24,469 nt of DNA from contig DATFLL010000041.1 of NCBI GenBank assembly GCA_035267785.1, positions 1 to 24,469 on the forward strand, in the 5' to 3' direction. A program made the position numbers and the translations under genes. Origin of the DNA: DATFLL01 sp035267785 (GTDB lineage Bacteria; Pseudomonadota; Gammaproteobacteria; DATFLL01). Every line of letters starts with the position of its first letter. Positions within the stretch are counted from its first letter, which is position 1. This document shows positions 1 through 8,533 of this stretch, piece after piece. The notes under the pieces were generated by a model. The model had not been told where the DNA came from and made no database searches. It was given only the letters and a program-made list of their open reading frames with translations.

Positions 1-723
1 ATGTTCGACAAAGACACCCTGGTTATCTCCTACGACGAACAGCGCGGCGAACCGCGCGGCTCGCGCAAAAAGGGCGTGGACTATCAAGCCCAGGGCCTGG
101 GCGACTGCATCGACTGTACCCTTTGCGTACAAGTTTGTCCCACCGGGATCGATATCCGCGACGGCCTGCAATACCAGTGCATCGGCTGCGCCGCCTGCAT
201 CGACGTCTGCGATCAGGTGATGGACCGGATGGGCTACCCCAAGGGGCTGATCCGCTACACCACGGAAAACGCGATGGAAGGCCAGCGCAGTCACCTGCTG
301 CGCCCGCGCGTCATCGTCTACGCCACCCTGCTGGTGGCCATCATGGGCGCGGTAGTCTACGGACTGACCCAACGCGTGCCCTTACGGCTGGACGTCATTC
401 GTGACCGCAACACGCTGTATCGCGAAACCAGCCAGGGCCTGGTGGAAAATATCTACCTGCTAAAGATCATCAACATGGACGAGAAACCGCACACCTATTC
501 GCTGAAGGTCTCCGGGCTGTCCGGCGCCAGCCTCGCCCCGGGACAATCCAAGATATCCGTGCCGGCCGGCGAGGTCGCCAACGTCCCGGTGCGAGTGCGG
601 ATCGACCCGGCGCTGCTCAAGCACGTCGGCAACGACGTTGAGTTCCATCTGCGGGCGCTCGACAACCCGAAACTCTCGACCGATGCCACTGGCCGTTTCA
701 TCGGCCCGATTCCCCGGAGGTAA
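1..723 (+). CDS. ccoG: Cytochrome c oxidase accessory protein CcoG (FixG/RdxA family), C-terminal part
   Basis: This is the C-terminal half of the membrane iron-sulfur protein that assists cbb3-type cytochrome oxidase biogenesis; the family is linked to copper reduction before insertion into CcoN. The 5' end lies outside the window, and the Met at base 1 is probably internal because the N-terminal membrane helices and first cysteines of the family are missing. Two ferredoxin-like clusters are visible: Cys36, 39, 42 and 46 followed by Pro, then Cys60, 63, 66 and 70. One transmembrane helix follows at about residues 102-122. The last ~110 residues form the periplasmic Ig-like domain typical of the family. 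ccoH follows after 3 bases, and its GGAGG ribosome site lies inside the last codons of this gene, so the two are almost certainly co-transcribed. The partial boundary is the only uncertainty. Confidence 0.95.
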   Translation: MFDKDTLVISYDEQRGEPRGSRKKGVDYQAQGLGDCIDCTLCVQVCPTGIDIRDGLQYQCIGCAACIDVCDQVMDRMGYPKGLIRYTTENAMEGQRSHLLRPRVIVYATLLVAIMGAVVYGLTQRVPLRLDVIRDRNTLYRETSQGLVENIYLLKIINMDEKPHTYSLKVSGLSGASLAPGQSKISVPAGEVANVPVRVRIDPALLKHVGNDVEFHLRALDNPKLSTDATGRFIGPIPRR

Positions 724-726
724 GCC

Positions 727-1254
727 ATGATCGACAATGACCTTGACACGGTCCCCTGGTACCGCCAGTTCTGGCCTTGGTTCCTGATCTCCCTGTTGGG
801 CGTCGCGGTGATTGGCGGGCTGGTTACAGTGGACATCGCCATGCGTCACCGCGTCGACATGGTGGTCGATGACTATTACAAACAGGGGCTGGCCATCAAC
901 CAAGTCCTCGATCGCGACCACAAGGCCAAACAGCTGGGTATCTACGCGGTCGGGCGGTTCAACCCGCGCACCCGGGAGGTGGAGCTGCGCATCGAGGCGC
1001 GCCATCCCCTGCCCCAGGAAGGCATCCAACTGAGCCTCATGCACCCCACGCTCTCGCGTCTCGACGTCAAAGTGCCGATGCACTACGATGCAGCGGCGCA
1101 TCGCTACGTCGCCCGTGTCCACGCCCTGGCCAACGCGGACTGGTACGTGCAGCTCGAACCGCCCAAGGGCAACTGGCGACTGCTGGGGAGAATGCGCCTG
1201 CCGGGCAACGGGCGTCTGGAATTGGGGTATCCGCCGAAAAGCAGCGCCGGGTGA
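727..1254 (+). CDS. ccoH: CcoH/FixH-family cbb3 oxidase assembly protein
   Basis: A 175-aa single-pass membrane protein of the FixH family, needed for assembly or stability of the cbb3 oxidase. A short N-terminal cytoplasmic segment containing a PWYRQFWPW motif leads into one transmembrane helix at about residues 16-38. Next comes the family-typical stretch VDDYYKQGLAIN (about residues 47-58), then a periplasmic beta-rich domain. The start is set by GGAGG at 716-720, six bases upstream of ATG 727. The gene follows ccoG directly. The usual downstream partners ccoI (copper ATPase) and ccoS are not present here. The family assignment is firm; the exact biochemical role is poorly defined for the family as a whole. 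Confidence 0.92.
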   Translation: MIDNDLDTVPWYRQFWPWFLISLLGVAVIGGLVTVDIAMRHRVDMVVDDYYKQGLAINQVLDRDHKAKQLGIYAVGRFNPRTREVELRIEARHPLPQEGIQLSLMHPTLSRLDVKVPMHYDAAAHRYVARVHALANADWYVQLEPPKGNWRLLGRMRLPGNGRLELGYPPKSSAG

Positions 1255-1340
1255 AGGCGCTGGTGAACAACTGCGACCCGCGATAATGTCGGGCTCAATG
1301 CATCGCCCAGCGTTCGATGCGGGCAGAGGAGAAGTCGGGC

Positions 1341-1601
1341 ATGAATGACATTCCGAAGGTGCAGAAGGTCATCGCGGTACTGTGGCCTTCGTTCATCGTG
1401 GCGGGGGTGGCCACGCTCCTTTTCTTCACGGCCTTCGACCCGGAGGCCATCCTGGAGGCCAACGGCTATCGACCGATCGGCCGTCTCGGCGGCTACAGCA
1501 TCGGGTTCTTCCTGTTCTGGCTGACCACCGCCTCGTCCTGCCTGCTGACCTGCTACTTCCAGCGCCCCTGCGCACGCGAGGAAACGGATCTCGGCACCTA
1601 G
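1341..1601 (+). CDS. Small two-helix membrane protein following ccoH, function unknown
   Basis: An 86-aa protein with two predicted transmembrane helices, at about residues 10-29 and 49-69. They are separated by a short loop containing DPEAILEANGYRP. A polar C-terminal tail has a cysteine pair-like YFQRPC segment. I chose ATG 1341 over the in-frame ATG 1317 because AGGAGAA at 1327-1333 sits about seven bases upstream of it. It lies 86 bases after ccoH on the same strand and is the last gene of the cbb3 maturation cluster before the convergent glgA. Its position is where ccoI or ccoS might be expected, but it resembles neither. I see no catalytic motif. A role in oxidase maturation is inferred from location only. 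Confidence 0.75.
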   Translation: MNDIPKVQKVIAVLWPSFIVAGVATLLFFTAFDPEAILEANGYRPIGRLGGYSIGFFLFWLTTASSCLLTCYFQRPCAREETDLGT

Positions 1602-1607
1602 CGCCGC

Positions 1608-1628
1608 CACCCGGGACAGCGTCGGGTG
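1608..1628. terminator. Possible shared hairpin between convergent ccoH-cluster and glgA
   Basis: CACCCG at 1608-1613 and CGGGTG at 1623-1628 form a perfect 6-bp stem with a 9-base loop. It sits in the 28-bp gap between two convergent genes, and the weaker flanks GCGCC and GGCGC could extend it. There is no T-run on either side, so a bidirectional terminator is only a guess from position. Confidence 0.3.
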
Positions 1629-1629
1629 C

Positions 1630-3138
1630 TCAGGCGCCCGACACGTCCTTCTTCTTGGCGGGCGTGCTTGGGGACAACGCCCGCTCGTACAAGTCGAGGT
1701 ACTCGCGCGCGCTGCGCTGCCAGGAGTGGTCCTGACGCATGCCCGTGCGCTGCACCTTGCGCAAGCGGCTCGTATCCTTGAACAGGGCAAGGCCGCGTTC
1801 GACCGCGGCGACCAGCTCCGCCGGGATTCCCCCGCCCGGCCCGCCGAATACGATGCCGGTCGCCCGCTCGGCCGCCACGTTGGCCTCATCAGCATCGATG
1901 ACGGTATCGGCCAGCCCGCCGACCGCGCGCACGATGGGCACCGTCGCATAGCGCAGACTGTACATCTGATTCAGGCCGCAGGGCTCGAACCGCGAGGGCA
2001 TGAGGAACAGGTCCGACCCGGCCTCGATGCGGTGGGCCAACCGTTCGTCAAAACCGATCTGCACCGCAAGGCGTTCGGGATACCGACTGGCCCAGCTGTG
2101 CAGCTCGCCCTCGTAGGCCGGCTCGCCGCTGCCCAGCAACACAAGCTGCAATGGCAGGCCCATGAGGCTGGGCAGGGCGTCGAGCACCTGATCGATGCCC
2201 TTTTGCTGCACCAGGCGCCCGATCATACCGACCAGCGGCACGCGCTCGGTGACCGGCAGCCCGAAGGCCTCCTGCAACGCTCGCTTGTTCGCACGCTTGC
2301 CGCCGACCAGGTTGCGCGCGGTGTAGGTCTGCACGAGGTGCGGGTCGCTGCCCGGGTCCCATTCGGTCTCGTCGATACCGTTGAGGATGCCCGTCAGATG
2401 GTCGGCGCGGTAGCGCAGCAGGCCGTCCAGCCCGAAGCCGAATTCAGGCGATTGTATTTCGTGCGCGTAGCTGGGGCTGACCGTGGTGATCTCGTCGGCA
2501 AACACTAACCCGCCCTTCATGAACGAGAGCTGACCGTGAAACTCCAGCGCCTCGAAGCCCCAGAGCTGGGCGGGCAGACCGAGGGCGACGAACGTGGAAT
2601 AGGGAAACAGCCCCTGATAGGCCATGTTGTGAATCGTGAACACGGTCGCCGGGCGCGCCGGGGGATCGCCCGCGGGCTCCTGGGCAATCAGGGCCGGGAC
2701 CAAACCGCTTTGCCAGTCGTTGCAGTGGACGACATCGGGCTGCCAACGCAATCCCGCACGGTCCATGGCCACCTCGACCACGGTACGGGCGAACAGGGCG
2801 AAGCGATCAGCGTTGTCGTGCCAGGGCAGGTGGTCGGGCCCGACGTAGGGGTTGCCCGGCCGGGCGAACGAGGCTGGGTGATCGACCAGCCAGACCTGGA
2901 CGTGGCTGCCGGGGAGCGTTCCGGCGCGCAGGCGCACCGTTCCCCCCGCTACCGTGAGCTCGGCGACCACGGGCAGCTCCCCGGTACGTGCCAGGGTATC
3001 GCCGTAGGCGGGCATGATAAGGCGTACGTCCTGGTGCTGTCCCTGTAGGGCGCGCGGCAGGCTGCCGGCCACATCACCCAGCCCACCGGTCTTCATCAGG
3101 GGATGGGCCTCACTGGTCACATAGAGGATACGCTGCAT
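1630..3138 (-). CDS. glgA: Glycogen synthase (ADP-glucose, GT5)
   Basis: A 502-aa bacterial glycogen synthase that transfers glucose from ADP-glucose to the non-reducing end of alpha-1,4-glucan in the cytoplasm. The N terminus carries the GT5 signature KTGGLGDV at residues 16-23, whose Lys binds ADP-glucose. The C-terminal Rossmann domain has the SRFEPCGLNQMY motif, with the glutamate typical of the retaining GT-B fold. Length is slightly above the usual ~477 aa, with a Lys-rich tail at the C terminus. It is the second gene of a leftward glgB-glgA operon, 47 bp after glgB, and has no strong ribosome site in front of its ATG. It is the polymerising partner of GlgC, encoded divergently nearby. 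Confidence 0.97.
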   Translation of the reverse strand: MQRILYVTSEAHPLMKTGGLGDVAGSLPRALQGQHQDVRLIMPAYGDTLARTGELPVVAELTVAGGTVRLRAGTLPGSHVQVWLVDHPASFARPGNPYVGPDHLPWHDNADRFALFARTVVEVAMDRAGLRWQPDVVHCNDWQSGLVPALIAQEPAGDPPARPATVFTIHNMAYQGLFPYSTFVALGLPAQLWGFEALEFHGQLSFMKGGLVFADEITTVSPSYAHEIQSPEFGFGLDGLLRYRADHLTGILNGIDETEWDPGSDPHLVQTYTARNLVGGKRANKRALQEAFGLPVTERVPLVGMIGRLVQQKGIDQVLDALPSLMGLPLQLVLLGSGEPAYEGELHSWASRYPERLAVQIGFDERLAHRIEAGSDLFLMPSRFEPCGLNQMYSLRYATVPIVRAVGGLADTVIDADEANVAAERATGIVFGGPGGGIPAELVAAVERGLALFKDTSRLRKVQRTGMRQDHSWQRSAREYLDLYERALSPSTPAKKKDVSGA

Positions 3139-3185
3139 AATTGATTGGCTTTCTGTCCGGGCCTACTTTGCGACGGGAACCGCGC

Positions 3186-5393
3186 TCAGTGCGCCGCCTC
3201 GCGCTTTAGCACCAGGGCCGCCAGCGGCGGCAGGGTCAGACTGATGGATTGGGCCCGGCCCATCCAGGATACCGGCTCGCTGGGCAGCTCACCGGCGTTA
3301 CCCAAATTACTGCCGCCGTAAAATTCCGAGTCGGAGTTGATGAGCTCGCGGTAAACACCCGGCTCGGGCACGCCGATGCGATAGCCATAACGCGGCACGG
3401 GCGTGAAATTGCACACGGTGATGGTGAAGTCTTCGCCGTCGCCGCGCACGTAGCTGATCACCGACTGAGCGGCGTCGTGGCAGTCGATCCAATCAAAGCC
3501 TTCGGGTTCGAAATCGTGACGATACAGCGCCGGCTGGGATCGATAGAGGTGGTTCAGGTCCCCAACCAGCGCTTGCAGCCCGCGGTGCAGTGGGTATTGC
3601 AGCACGTACCAATCGAGACGCCGGTCGTGGTTCCACTCGGTACCCTGACCAAACTCGTTGCCCATGAACAGCAGTTTCTTGCCCGGGTAGGTGAGCATGT
3701 ACGTGTACAGCAGGCGCAGGTTGGCGAACTGCTGCCACTCGTCGCCCGGCATCTTGCGCACCATGGCGCTCTTGCCGTGTACGACCTCGTCGTGGGAAAA
3801 GGGCAGAACGAAGTTCTCGGTGAACGCGTACAGTAGGCCGAAGGTCAGCTGGTCGTGGTGGTAGTGGCGATGAACGGGATCGTTGCTCATGTACACCAGG
3901 GTGTCGTGCATCCAGCCCATGTTCCACTTCATCGAAAAGCCCAGTCCGCCGACCCAGGTCGGGCGCGTGACCTGCGGCCAGGCGGTGGACTCCTCGGCGA
4001 TGACGAGGATGCCCGGGTGCTGGCCATGGGCGACCTGGTTGAGCTCGCGCAGAAACGCGATGGCCTCCAGGTTCTCGTTGCCGCCGTACTGGTTGGGCAC
4101 CCAGTCGCCCGGCTCGCGCGAATAGTCCAGGTAGATCATCGAGGCCACCGCATCGACGCGCAGGCCGTCGATGTGAAACTCCTCCAGCCAGTACAGCGCG
4201 CTGGCCAACAGGAAATTCTTCACCTCGTTGCGCCCGAAGTTGTAGATCAGCGTGCCCCAGTCGCGGTGCTCGCCGCGGCGCGGGTCGGCATGTTCATACA
4301 GGGCGCTACCGTCGTACTGCGCCAGCGCAAAGGCGTCTTTGGGGAAGTGGGCAGGCACCCAGTCCAGCAACACCCCGATGCCATGCTGGTGACAGAGATC
4401 GACGAAGTAGCGGAAGTCGTCCGGCGCGCCAAATCGGCTGGTGGGCGCGAAGTATCCCGTGGTCTGATAGCCCCAGGACGCATCCAGGGGATGCTCCGTG
4501 ATGGGCAGCAACTCGATGTGGGTGAAGCCCTGTGCGGTGGCGTATTCGACCAACTGCTCGGCCAGCTGCCGGTAGTTGAGAAAGTCTCCGTGTTCGTCGC
4601 GCTGCCAGGAGCCCAGGTGCACCTCGTAGACCGACAGCGGTGCGTGCAGCCAGTCTGCCTCGCGTCGCGCGGCCATCCAGGTCTCGTCCTGCCAGTCGTA
4701 ATCGTCGTCGGCCACCAGGGCGGCGGTGGCCGGACGCCGTTCGAACTGCCGACCATAGGGGTCGGTCTTGACCATGATAGTGCCGTATTGTCGATTGCGG
4801 ATCTCGAACTTGTACAAGGTGCCGACGTCCAATCCGGGGATGAACAGCTCCCACACGCCGCTGGCACCGCGCGCGCGCATGGGATGGCGGCGCCCATCCC
4901 AGCCATTGAAATCGCCGACCACGCTGACGCGCTCGGCGTTGGGCGCCCACGTGGCGAACAACACGCCGCGCACGCCGTCGATCTCGCGCACGTTTGCACC
5001 CAGGTGTCGGTAGACGTGCCAATGGCGGCCCTCGTTGAACAGGTGCAGATCGAAATCGGACAGCTGGGGGGCGAAGGCATAGGGATCGTAGGCACAGACA
5101 CGCCCGCCCCCCTTGGCCTCCCAGCACAGCTCGTAGGGCGCTGCGACCGTTCCGGCCGCGCCGTGCCATTCGAACAGGTCGGTCCCGGCGATGCGCTCCA
5201 GTGCCGGCCCGTCCTGGCCCAGGCGCACGCTCTCGGCCTCGGGAAGCAGGGCCCGGATGACCTCCCGACCCGCGTCCTCGGAGTGGCGTCCCAGCACGGC
5301 GAACGGATCGTGGTGGCGCGCGTCGATGAGCCGACGCATGTCCTCGGACAAGGACTCGGCCGGCGCACGGCGGCTGTTCGTGGACTTGCTCAT
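3186..5393 (-). CDS. glgB: 1,4-alpha-glucan branching enzyme (GH13)
   Basis: A 735-aa branching enzyme that cuts alpha-1,4 chains and re-attaches them as alpha-1,6 branches. It has the long bacterial architecture: an N-terminal CBM48-type module in two parts (about residues 25-225), the GH13 barrel, and a C-terminal beta domain. The catalytic triad is visible: nucleophile Asp414 in GLRVDAV, acid/base Glu467 in VIAEES, and transition-state Asp535 in FSHDEVVHG. All three are offset by nine residues from E. coli GlgB as I recall its numbering. It is the first gene of the leftward glgBA pair and faces glgC across a 171-bp control region. The Met start fits the MSKST N terminus, and no better start is seen. 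Confidence 0.98.
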   Translation of the reverse strand: MSKSTNSRRAPAESLSEDMRRLIDARHHDPFAVLGRHSEDAGREVIRALLPEAESVRLGQDGPALERIAGTDLFEWHGAAGTVAAPYELCWEAKGGGRVCAYDPYAFAPQLSDFDLHLFNEGRHWHVYRHLGANVREIDGVRGVLFATWAPNAERVSVVGDFNGWDGRRHPMRARGASGVWELFIPGLDVGTLYKFEIRNRQYGTIMVKTDPYGRQFERRPATAALVADDDYDWQDETWMAARREADWLHAPLSVYEVHLGSWQRDEHGDFLNYRQLAEQLVEYATAQGFTHIELLPITEHPLDASWGYQTTGYFAPTSRFGAPDDFRYFVDLCHQHGIGVLLDWVPAHFPKDAFALAQYDGSALYEHADPRRGEHRDWGTLIYNFGRNEVKNFLLASALYWLEEFHIDGLRVDAVASMIYLDYSREPGDWVPNQYGGNENLEAIAFLRELNQVAHGQHPGILVIAEESTAWPQVTRPTWVGGLGFSMKWNMGWMHDTLVYMSNDPVHRHYHHDQLTFGLLYAFTENFVLPFSHDEVVHGKSAMVRKMPGDEWQQFANLRLLYTYMLTYPGKKLLFMGNEFGQGTEWNHDRRLDWYVLQYPLHRGLQALVGDLNHLYRSQPALYRHDFEPEGFDWIDCHDAAQSVISYVRGDGEDFTITVCNFTPVPRYGYRIGVPEPGVYRELINSDSEFYGGSNLGNAGELPSEPVSWMGRAQSISLTLPPLAALVLKREAAH

Positions 5394-5564
5394 GACGGCT
5401 GGAGGTATCCGGAAGGTTGGGGATCGGCGGCACGCGCTGTGGCCCGTGCCATGTGCGCCGAGGCTATTGCACCCGGCGCCAGATTTGATGTTACATTAGC
5501 TGACAGCGGGAACGGAAGCCGCTGCCGGCCACGGACCACCCACGCTTCAAGGAGTCGCTGAGCG
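5394..5564. promoter_or_regulatory. Divergent glgB / glgC control region
   Basis: This 171-bp non-coding gap separates two divergent glycogen operons, so it should hold promoters for both. The AT-richest segment is around 5480-5500 and includes a small palindrome, ATGTTACAT, at 5488-5496. A weak sigma70-like match for glgC is TTGCAC (5467-5472) with TACATT (5492-5497), but its 19-bp spacing is long. AAGGAG at 5549-5554 is the glgC ribosome site. I see no riboswitch or clear operator. Confidence 0.45.
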
Positions 5565-6833
5565 ATGCGTTACAACCAGTCGCAGCGTTTCGTCAGCCGT
5601 TTGACGCGCGACACCCTGGCCATCATCCTCGCCGGCGGCCGGGGCTCCCGACTCAAGCACCTGACGCTGTGGCGCGCCAAGCCTGCGGTGCCGTTTGGCG
5701 GCAAATTCCGCATCATCGATTTTGCGCTGTCGAACTGCGTCAATTCGGGTATCCGCCGCATCGCGGTGATGACCCAGTATAAGGCGCATTCGCTCATCCG
5801 CCACATCCAGCAGGGCTGGGGGTTTCTGCGCGGCCAGTTCGGCGAGTACATCGAGCTGCTGCCGGCTCAGCAGCGCATCGAAACGTCCTGGTACAAAGGC
5901 ACCGCCGATGCGGTCTATCAAAACCTGGACATCATCCGCACCTACGACCCGACGTACGTGCTGATCCTGGCGGGCGATCACATTTATAAGATGGACTACG
6001 GACCCATGATCGCCGCCCACGTCGATCGCCAGGCCGACATGACGGTAGGCTGCATCGAGGTGCCGCTGGAACGCGCCAAGGCCTTTGGCGTCATGGGTAT
6101 CGACGAGGACGGACGCGTGCACGAATTCGCCGAAAAGCCCGAGGAGCCGACCCCCATGCCCGGCAGCTCCGATACGGCGCTGGCCTCGATGGGAATCTAT
6201 GTCTTCAACAAGGACTTCCTGTTCGAGCAGCTCATTCGCGACGCCGACGCCAAAGATTCGCATCACGACTTCGGCAAGGACATCATCCCCTCGGTCATCG
6301 AAGACTACCGGGTCTACGCCTATCCCTTTCGCGACATCCAGAGCGGCAAACACGCCTATTGGCGCGACGTGGGCACCGTGGACGCCTTTTGGGAGGCGAA
6401 CCTGGAGCTCATCGGGGTCACCCCCGAGCTCAACCTCTACGACGAGGAGTGGCCCATCTGGTCGTGGGCCGAGCCCTCACCGCCGGCCAAGTTCGTCTTC
6501 GACGACGAGGACCGCCGCGGGATGGCGGTCGACTCCATGGTCTCCAACGGCTGCATCGTCTCTGGGGCGTTGGTACGCCACTCCCTTCTGTTCTCCAACG
6601 TGCGCGTCCAGCCCTACGCCCAGGTCCAGGACGCGGTCATCCTGCCCGATGTCACCGTCGGTGAGCACTGCCGGATACGCCGCGCGGTGATCGACAAGGG
6701 CTGTGACATTCCGCCCGGTACCGTCATCGGCGAGGACCCGGCGCAGGATGGCGAACGCTTTTACGTGACACCGGGCGGCGTGGTCCTGGTCACGCCTGAA
6801 ATGCTCGGCCAGCAGTTGCACCATGTGCGCTGA
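5565..6833 (+). CDS. glgC: Glucose-1-phosphate adenylyltransferase (ADP-glucose pyrophosphorylase)
   Basis: A 422-aa enzyme that makes ADP-glucose and pyrophosphate from ATP and glucose 1-phosphate, the committed and usually allosterically controlled step of glycogen synthesis. The nucleotidyltransferase signature LAGGRGSRL is at residues 22-30, followed by KPAVPFGGKFRIIDF at 39-53. The C-terminal part is a left-handed beta-helix with hexapeptide-like repeats (for example VIGEDP). Length matches E. coli GlgC (~431 aa). The start is supported by AAGGAG ten bases upstream. Its last 11 bases overlap the start of the GH57 gene, which implies translational coupling in a glgC-GH57-malQ operon. Confidence 0.98.
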   Translation: MRYNQSQRFVSRLTRDTLAIILAGGRGSRLKHLTLWRAKPAVPFGGKFRIIDFALSNCVNSGIRRIAVMTQYKAHSLIRHIQQGWGFLRGQFGEYIELLPAQQRIETSWYKGTADAVYQNLDIIRTYDPTYVLILAGDHIYKMDYGPMIAAHVDRQADMTVGCIEVPLERAKAFGVMGIDEDGRVHEFAEKPEEPTPMPGSSDTALASMGIYVFNKDFLFEQLIRDADAKDSHHDFGKDIIPSVIEDYRVYAYPFRDIQSGKHAYWRDVGTVDAFWEANLELIGVTPELNLYDEEWPIWSWAEPSPPAKFVFDDEDRRGMAVDSMVSNGCIVSGALVRHSLLFSNVRVQPYAQVQDAVILPDVTVGEHCRIRRAVIDKGCDIPPGTVIGEDPAQDGERFYVTPGGVVLVTPEMLGQQLHHVR

Positions 6834-8526
6834 TACCACCCTCAACGTCGTACTGTGCTGGCACATGCACCAGCCCGAATATCGCGACCTGCGCACGGGC
6901 GAGTACCAGCTGCCCTGGACCTACCTGCACGTCATCAAAGACTACGTGGACATGGCAGCGCACCTGGAGTCCGTTCCCGACGCGCGGGCCGTGGTCAACT
7001 TCGCGCCCGTGCTGCTCGAGCAAATCGACGACTATGCCCAGCAGGTCGCCGGCTTTTTGCGCAACGGCGCGGCGATTCGCGACCCGCTGCTCGCCGCCCT
7101 GGTCGAACCGGCCCTGCCCGGGCCGGGCGAAGGCCGCATGAAGCTCATCAAGGACTGCCTGCGCGCCAACGAAGAGCGCCTCATCGCGCGCTTCGAGCCG
7201 TACCAGCGGCTGGCCACCATCGCCCATTGGCTCGGCGCCAACCCCGAGGCGCTGCTCTACGTCGACGAACAATTCGTCGTGGACCTGGTGGTCTGGCACC
7301 ACCTGGCGTGGGTCGGTGAGACCGTGCGCCGCAGCGATACCCGCATCAAGCGCCTGACCGACAAGGCCACGGGCTACACGCTGCATGACCGGCGCGAGCT
7401 GCTGACCGTGATCGGCGAGCTCCTGGAGGGCGTGATCGGGCGCTACCGGGCGCTGGCGGAGAGCGGGCGAGTCGAGCTGTCGGTCACGCCCTACGCCCAT
7501 CCCATCGTACCGCTGCTGCTGGACCTGCAAAGCGCCCACGAGGCCATGCCCGAGGCGCCGCTGCCCGAGCTGCCGGCCTATCCCGGCGGCGAGGAACGGG
7601 CCCGCTGGCACATCCGCCAGGGTATCGATACCTTTCGCCGCTATTTCGGGTTCGCCCCGCAGGGGTGCTGGCCCTCGGAGGGCAGCGTCAGCACGGCGAC
7701 CCTGAAGCTGCTCGCCGAGTACGATTTTCGCTGGGCGGCCAGCGGCGGCAGCGTCCTGCATAACAGCCTCAACCGCGCCGGCCAGCCCGCGGATTCGCAG
7801 TGCCTGCACCGGGGCTATGGCATCGCCGATTCGGGCCTGGACTGTTTCTTTCGCGACGACGGGCTGTCGGACCTCATCGGCTTCACCTATTCGGACTGGC
7901 ACGCCGACGACGCCGTGGCCAATCTGATTCACCACCTTGAGACCATCGCCAAGAACTGCCGCAAACAGCCTGGCAGCGTTGTTCCCATCATCCTCGACGG
8001 CGAGAACGCCTGGGAGCACTATCCCGAGAACGGTTATTACTTCTTGCGGGCGCTGTACCAGCGCCTGGCCGAACACCCCCAGATCAATCTGACCACCTTC
8101 TCACGCTGCCTCGACGAGGGCGCGGCGCGGGGCGAGTTGGCCGAGGTGGTCGCCGGCAGCTGGGTCTACGGAACCTTCTCGACCTGGATCGGCGATCGCG
8201 ACAAGAACCGCGGCTGGGACATGCTCGGCGAGGCCAAGCAGACCTTCGACCGCGTGGCCGCCTCAGGCCGCCTTGATGCCGAACACCTGGCGAGGGCTGT
8301 GCAACAACTGGCCATCTGCGAGGGCTCGGACTGGTTCTGGTGGTTCGGCGATTACAATCCGGCCGAGACGGTCAGCGATTTCGAGCGCCTGTACCGCCGC
8401 CACCTGGCGAACCTGTACCAGGTGCTGGGCGAGGAACCGCCCGCCTACCTGTCCCAGTCCTTCACCCACGGCGGCGGCGCGCCGCTGCACGGCGGTGCCA
8501 TGCGTCCCGGCCAGGCGGCGGGCTGA
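6823..8526 (+). CDS. Glycoside hydrolase family 57 alpha-glucan-active enzyme
   Basis: A 567-aa GH57 protein, a family of retaining alpha-glucanases including alpha-amylases, amylopullulanases and some branching enzymes. The HQP motif is at residues 16-18. A GCWPSEG segment contains the likely nucleophile Glu286. RDDGLSDLIGF (from Arg344) should carry the acid Asp, and LDGENAWEHY lies around 391-400. There is no signal peptide, so it probably acts on cytoplasmic glycogen. The ATG overlaps the glgC stop and malQ begins 7 bases after its stop, so it sits inside the glycogen operon. Because no GlgX-type debranching enzyme is in the window, a debranching or chain-trimming role is an attractive inference. 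Whether it hydrolyses alpha-1,4 or alpha-1,6 bonds, or transfers chains, cannot be read from sequence alone. Confidence 0.92.
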   Translation: MCADTTLNVVLCWHMHQPEYRDLRTGEYQLPWTYLHVIKDYVDMAAHLESVPDARAVVNFAPVLLEQIDDYAQQVAGFLRNGAAIRDPLLAALVEPALPGPGEGRMKLIKDCLRANEERLIARFEPYQRLATIAHWLGANPEALLYVDEQFVVDLVVWHHLAWVGETVRRSDTRIKRLTDKATGYTLHDRRELLTVIGELLEGVIGRYRALAESGRVELSVTPYAHPIVPLLLDLQSAHEAMPEAPLPELPAYPGGEERARWHIRQGIDTFRRYFGFAPQGCWPSEGSVSTATLKLLAEYDFRWAASGGSVLHNSLNRAGQPADSQCLHRGYGIADSGLDCFFRDDGLSDLIGFTYSDWHADDAVANLIHHLETIAKNCRKQPGSVVPIILDGENAWEHYPENGYYFLRALYQRLAEHPQINLTTFSRCLDEGAARGELAEVVAGSWVYGTFSTWIGDRDKNRGWDMLGEAKQTFDRVAASGRLDAEHLARAVQQLAICEGSDWFWWFGDYNPAETVSDFERLYRRHLANLYQVLGEEPPAYLSQSFTHGGGAPLHGGAMRPGQAAG

Positions 8527-8533
8527 GGGCGGC

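Noticed and set aside
1104..1949. Long minus-strand frame antisense to ccoH and the small membrane protein
   Set aside because: Its translation is Arg/Ala/Pro-rich with no domain, and it runs antisense through ccoH and the small membrane protein and into glgA, in a frame with no support. It is a GC-skew artefact.
3855..5561. 568-codon plus-strand frame antisense to glgB
   Set aside because: glgB on the minus strand has complete GH13 catalytic motifs, so the antisense translation is a mirror artefact.
6790..8076. Long (428-codon) minus-strand frame antisense to the GH57 gene
   Set aside because: The plus strand carries unambiguous GH57 motifs. The antisense frame has no motif and reflects codon-position GC bias.
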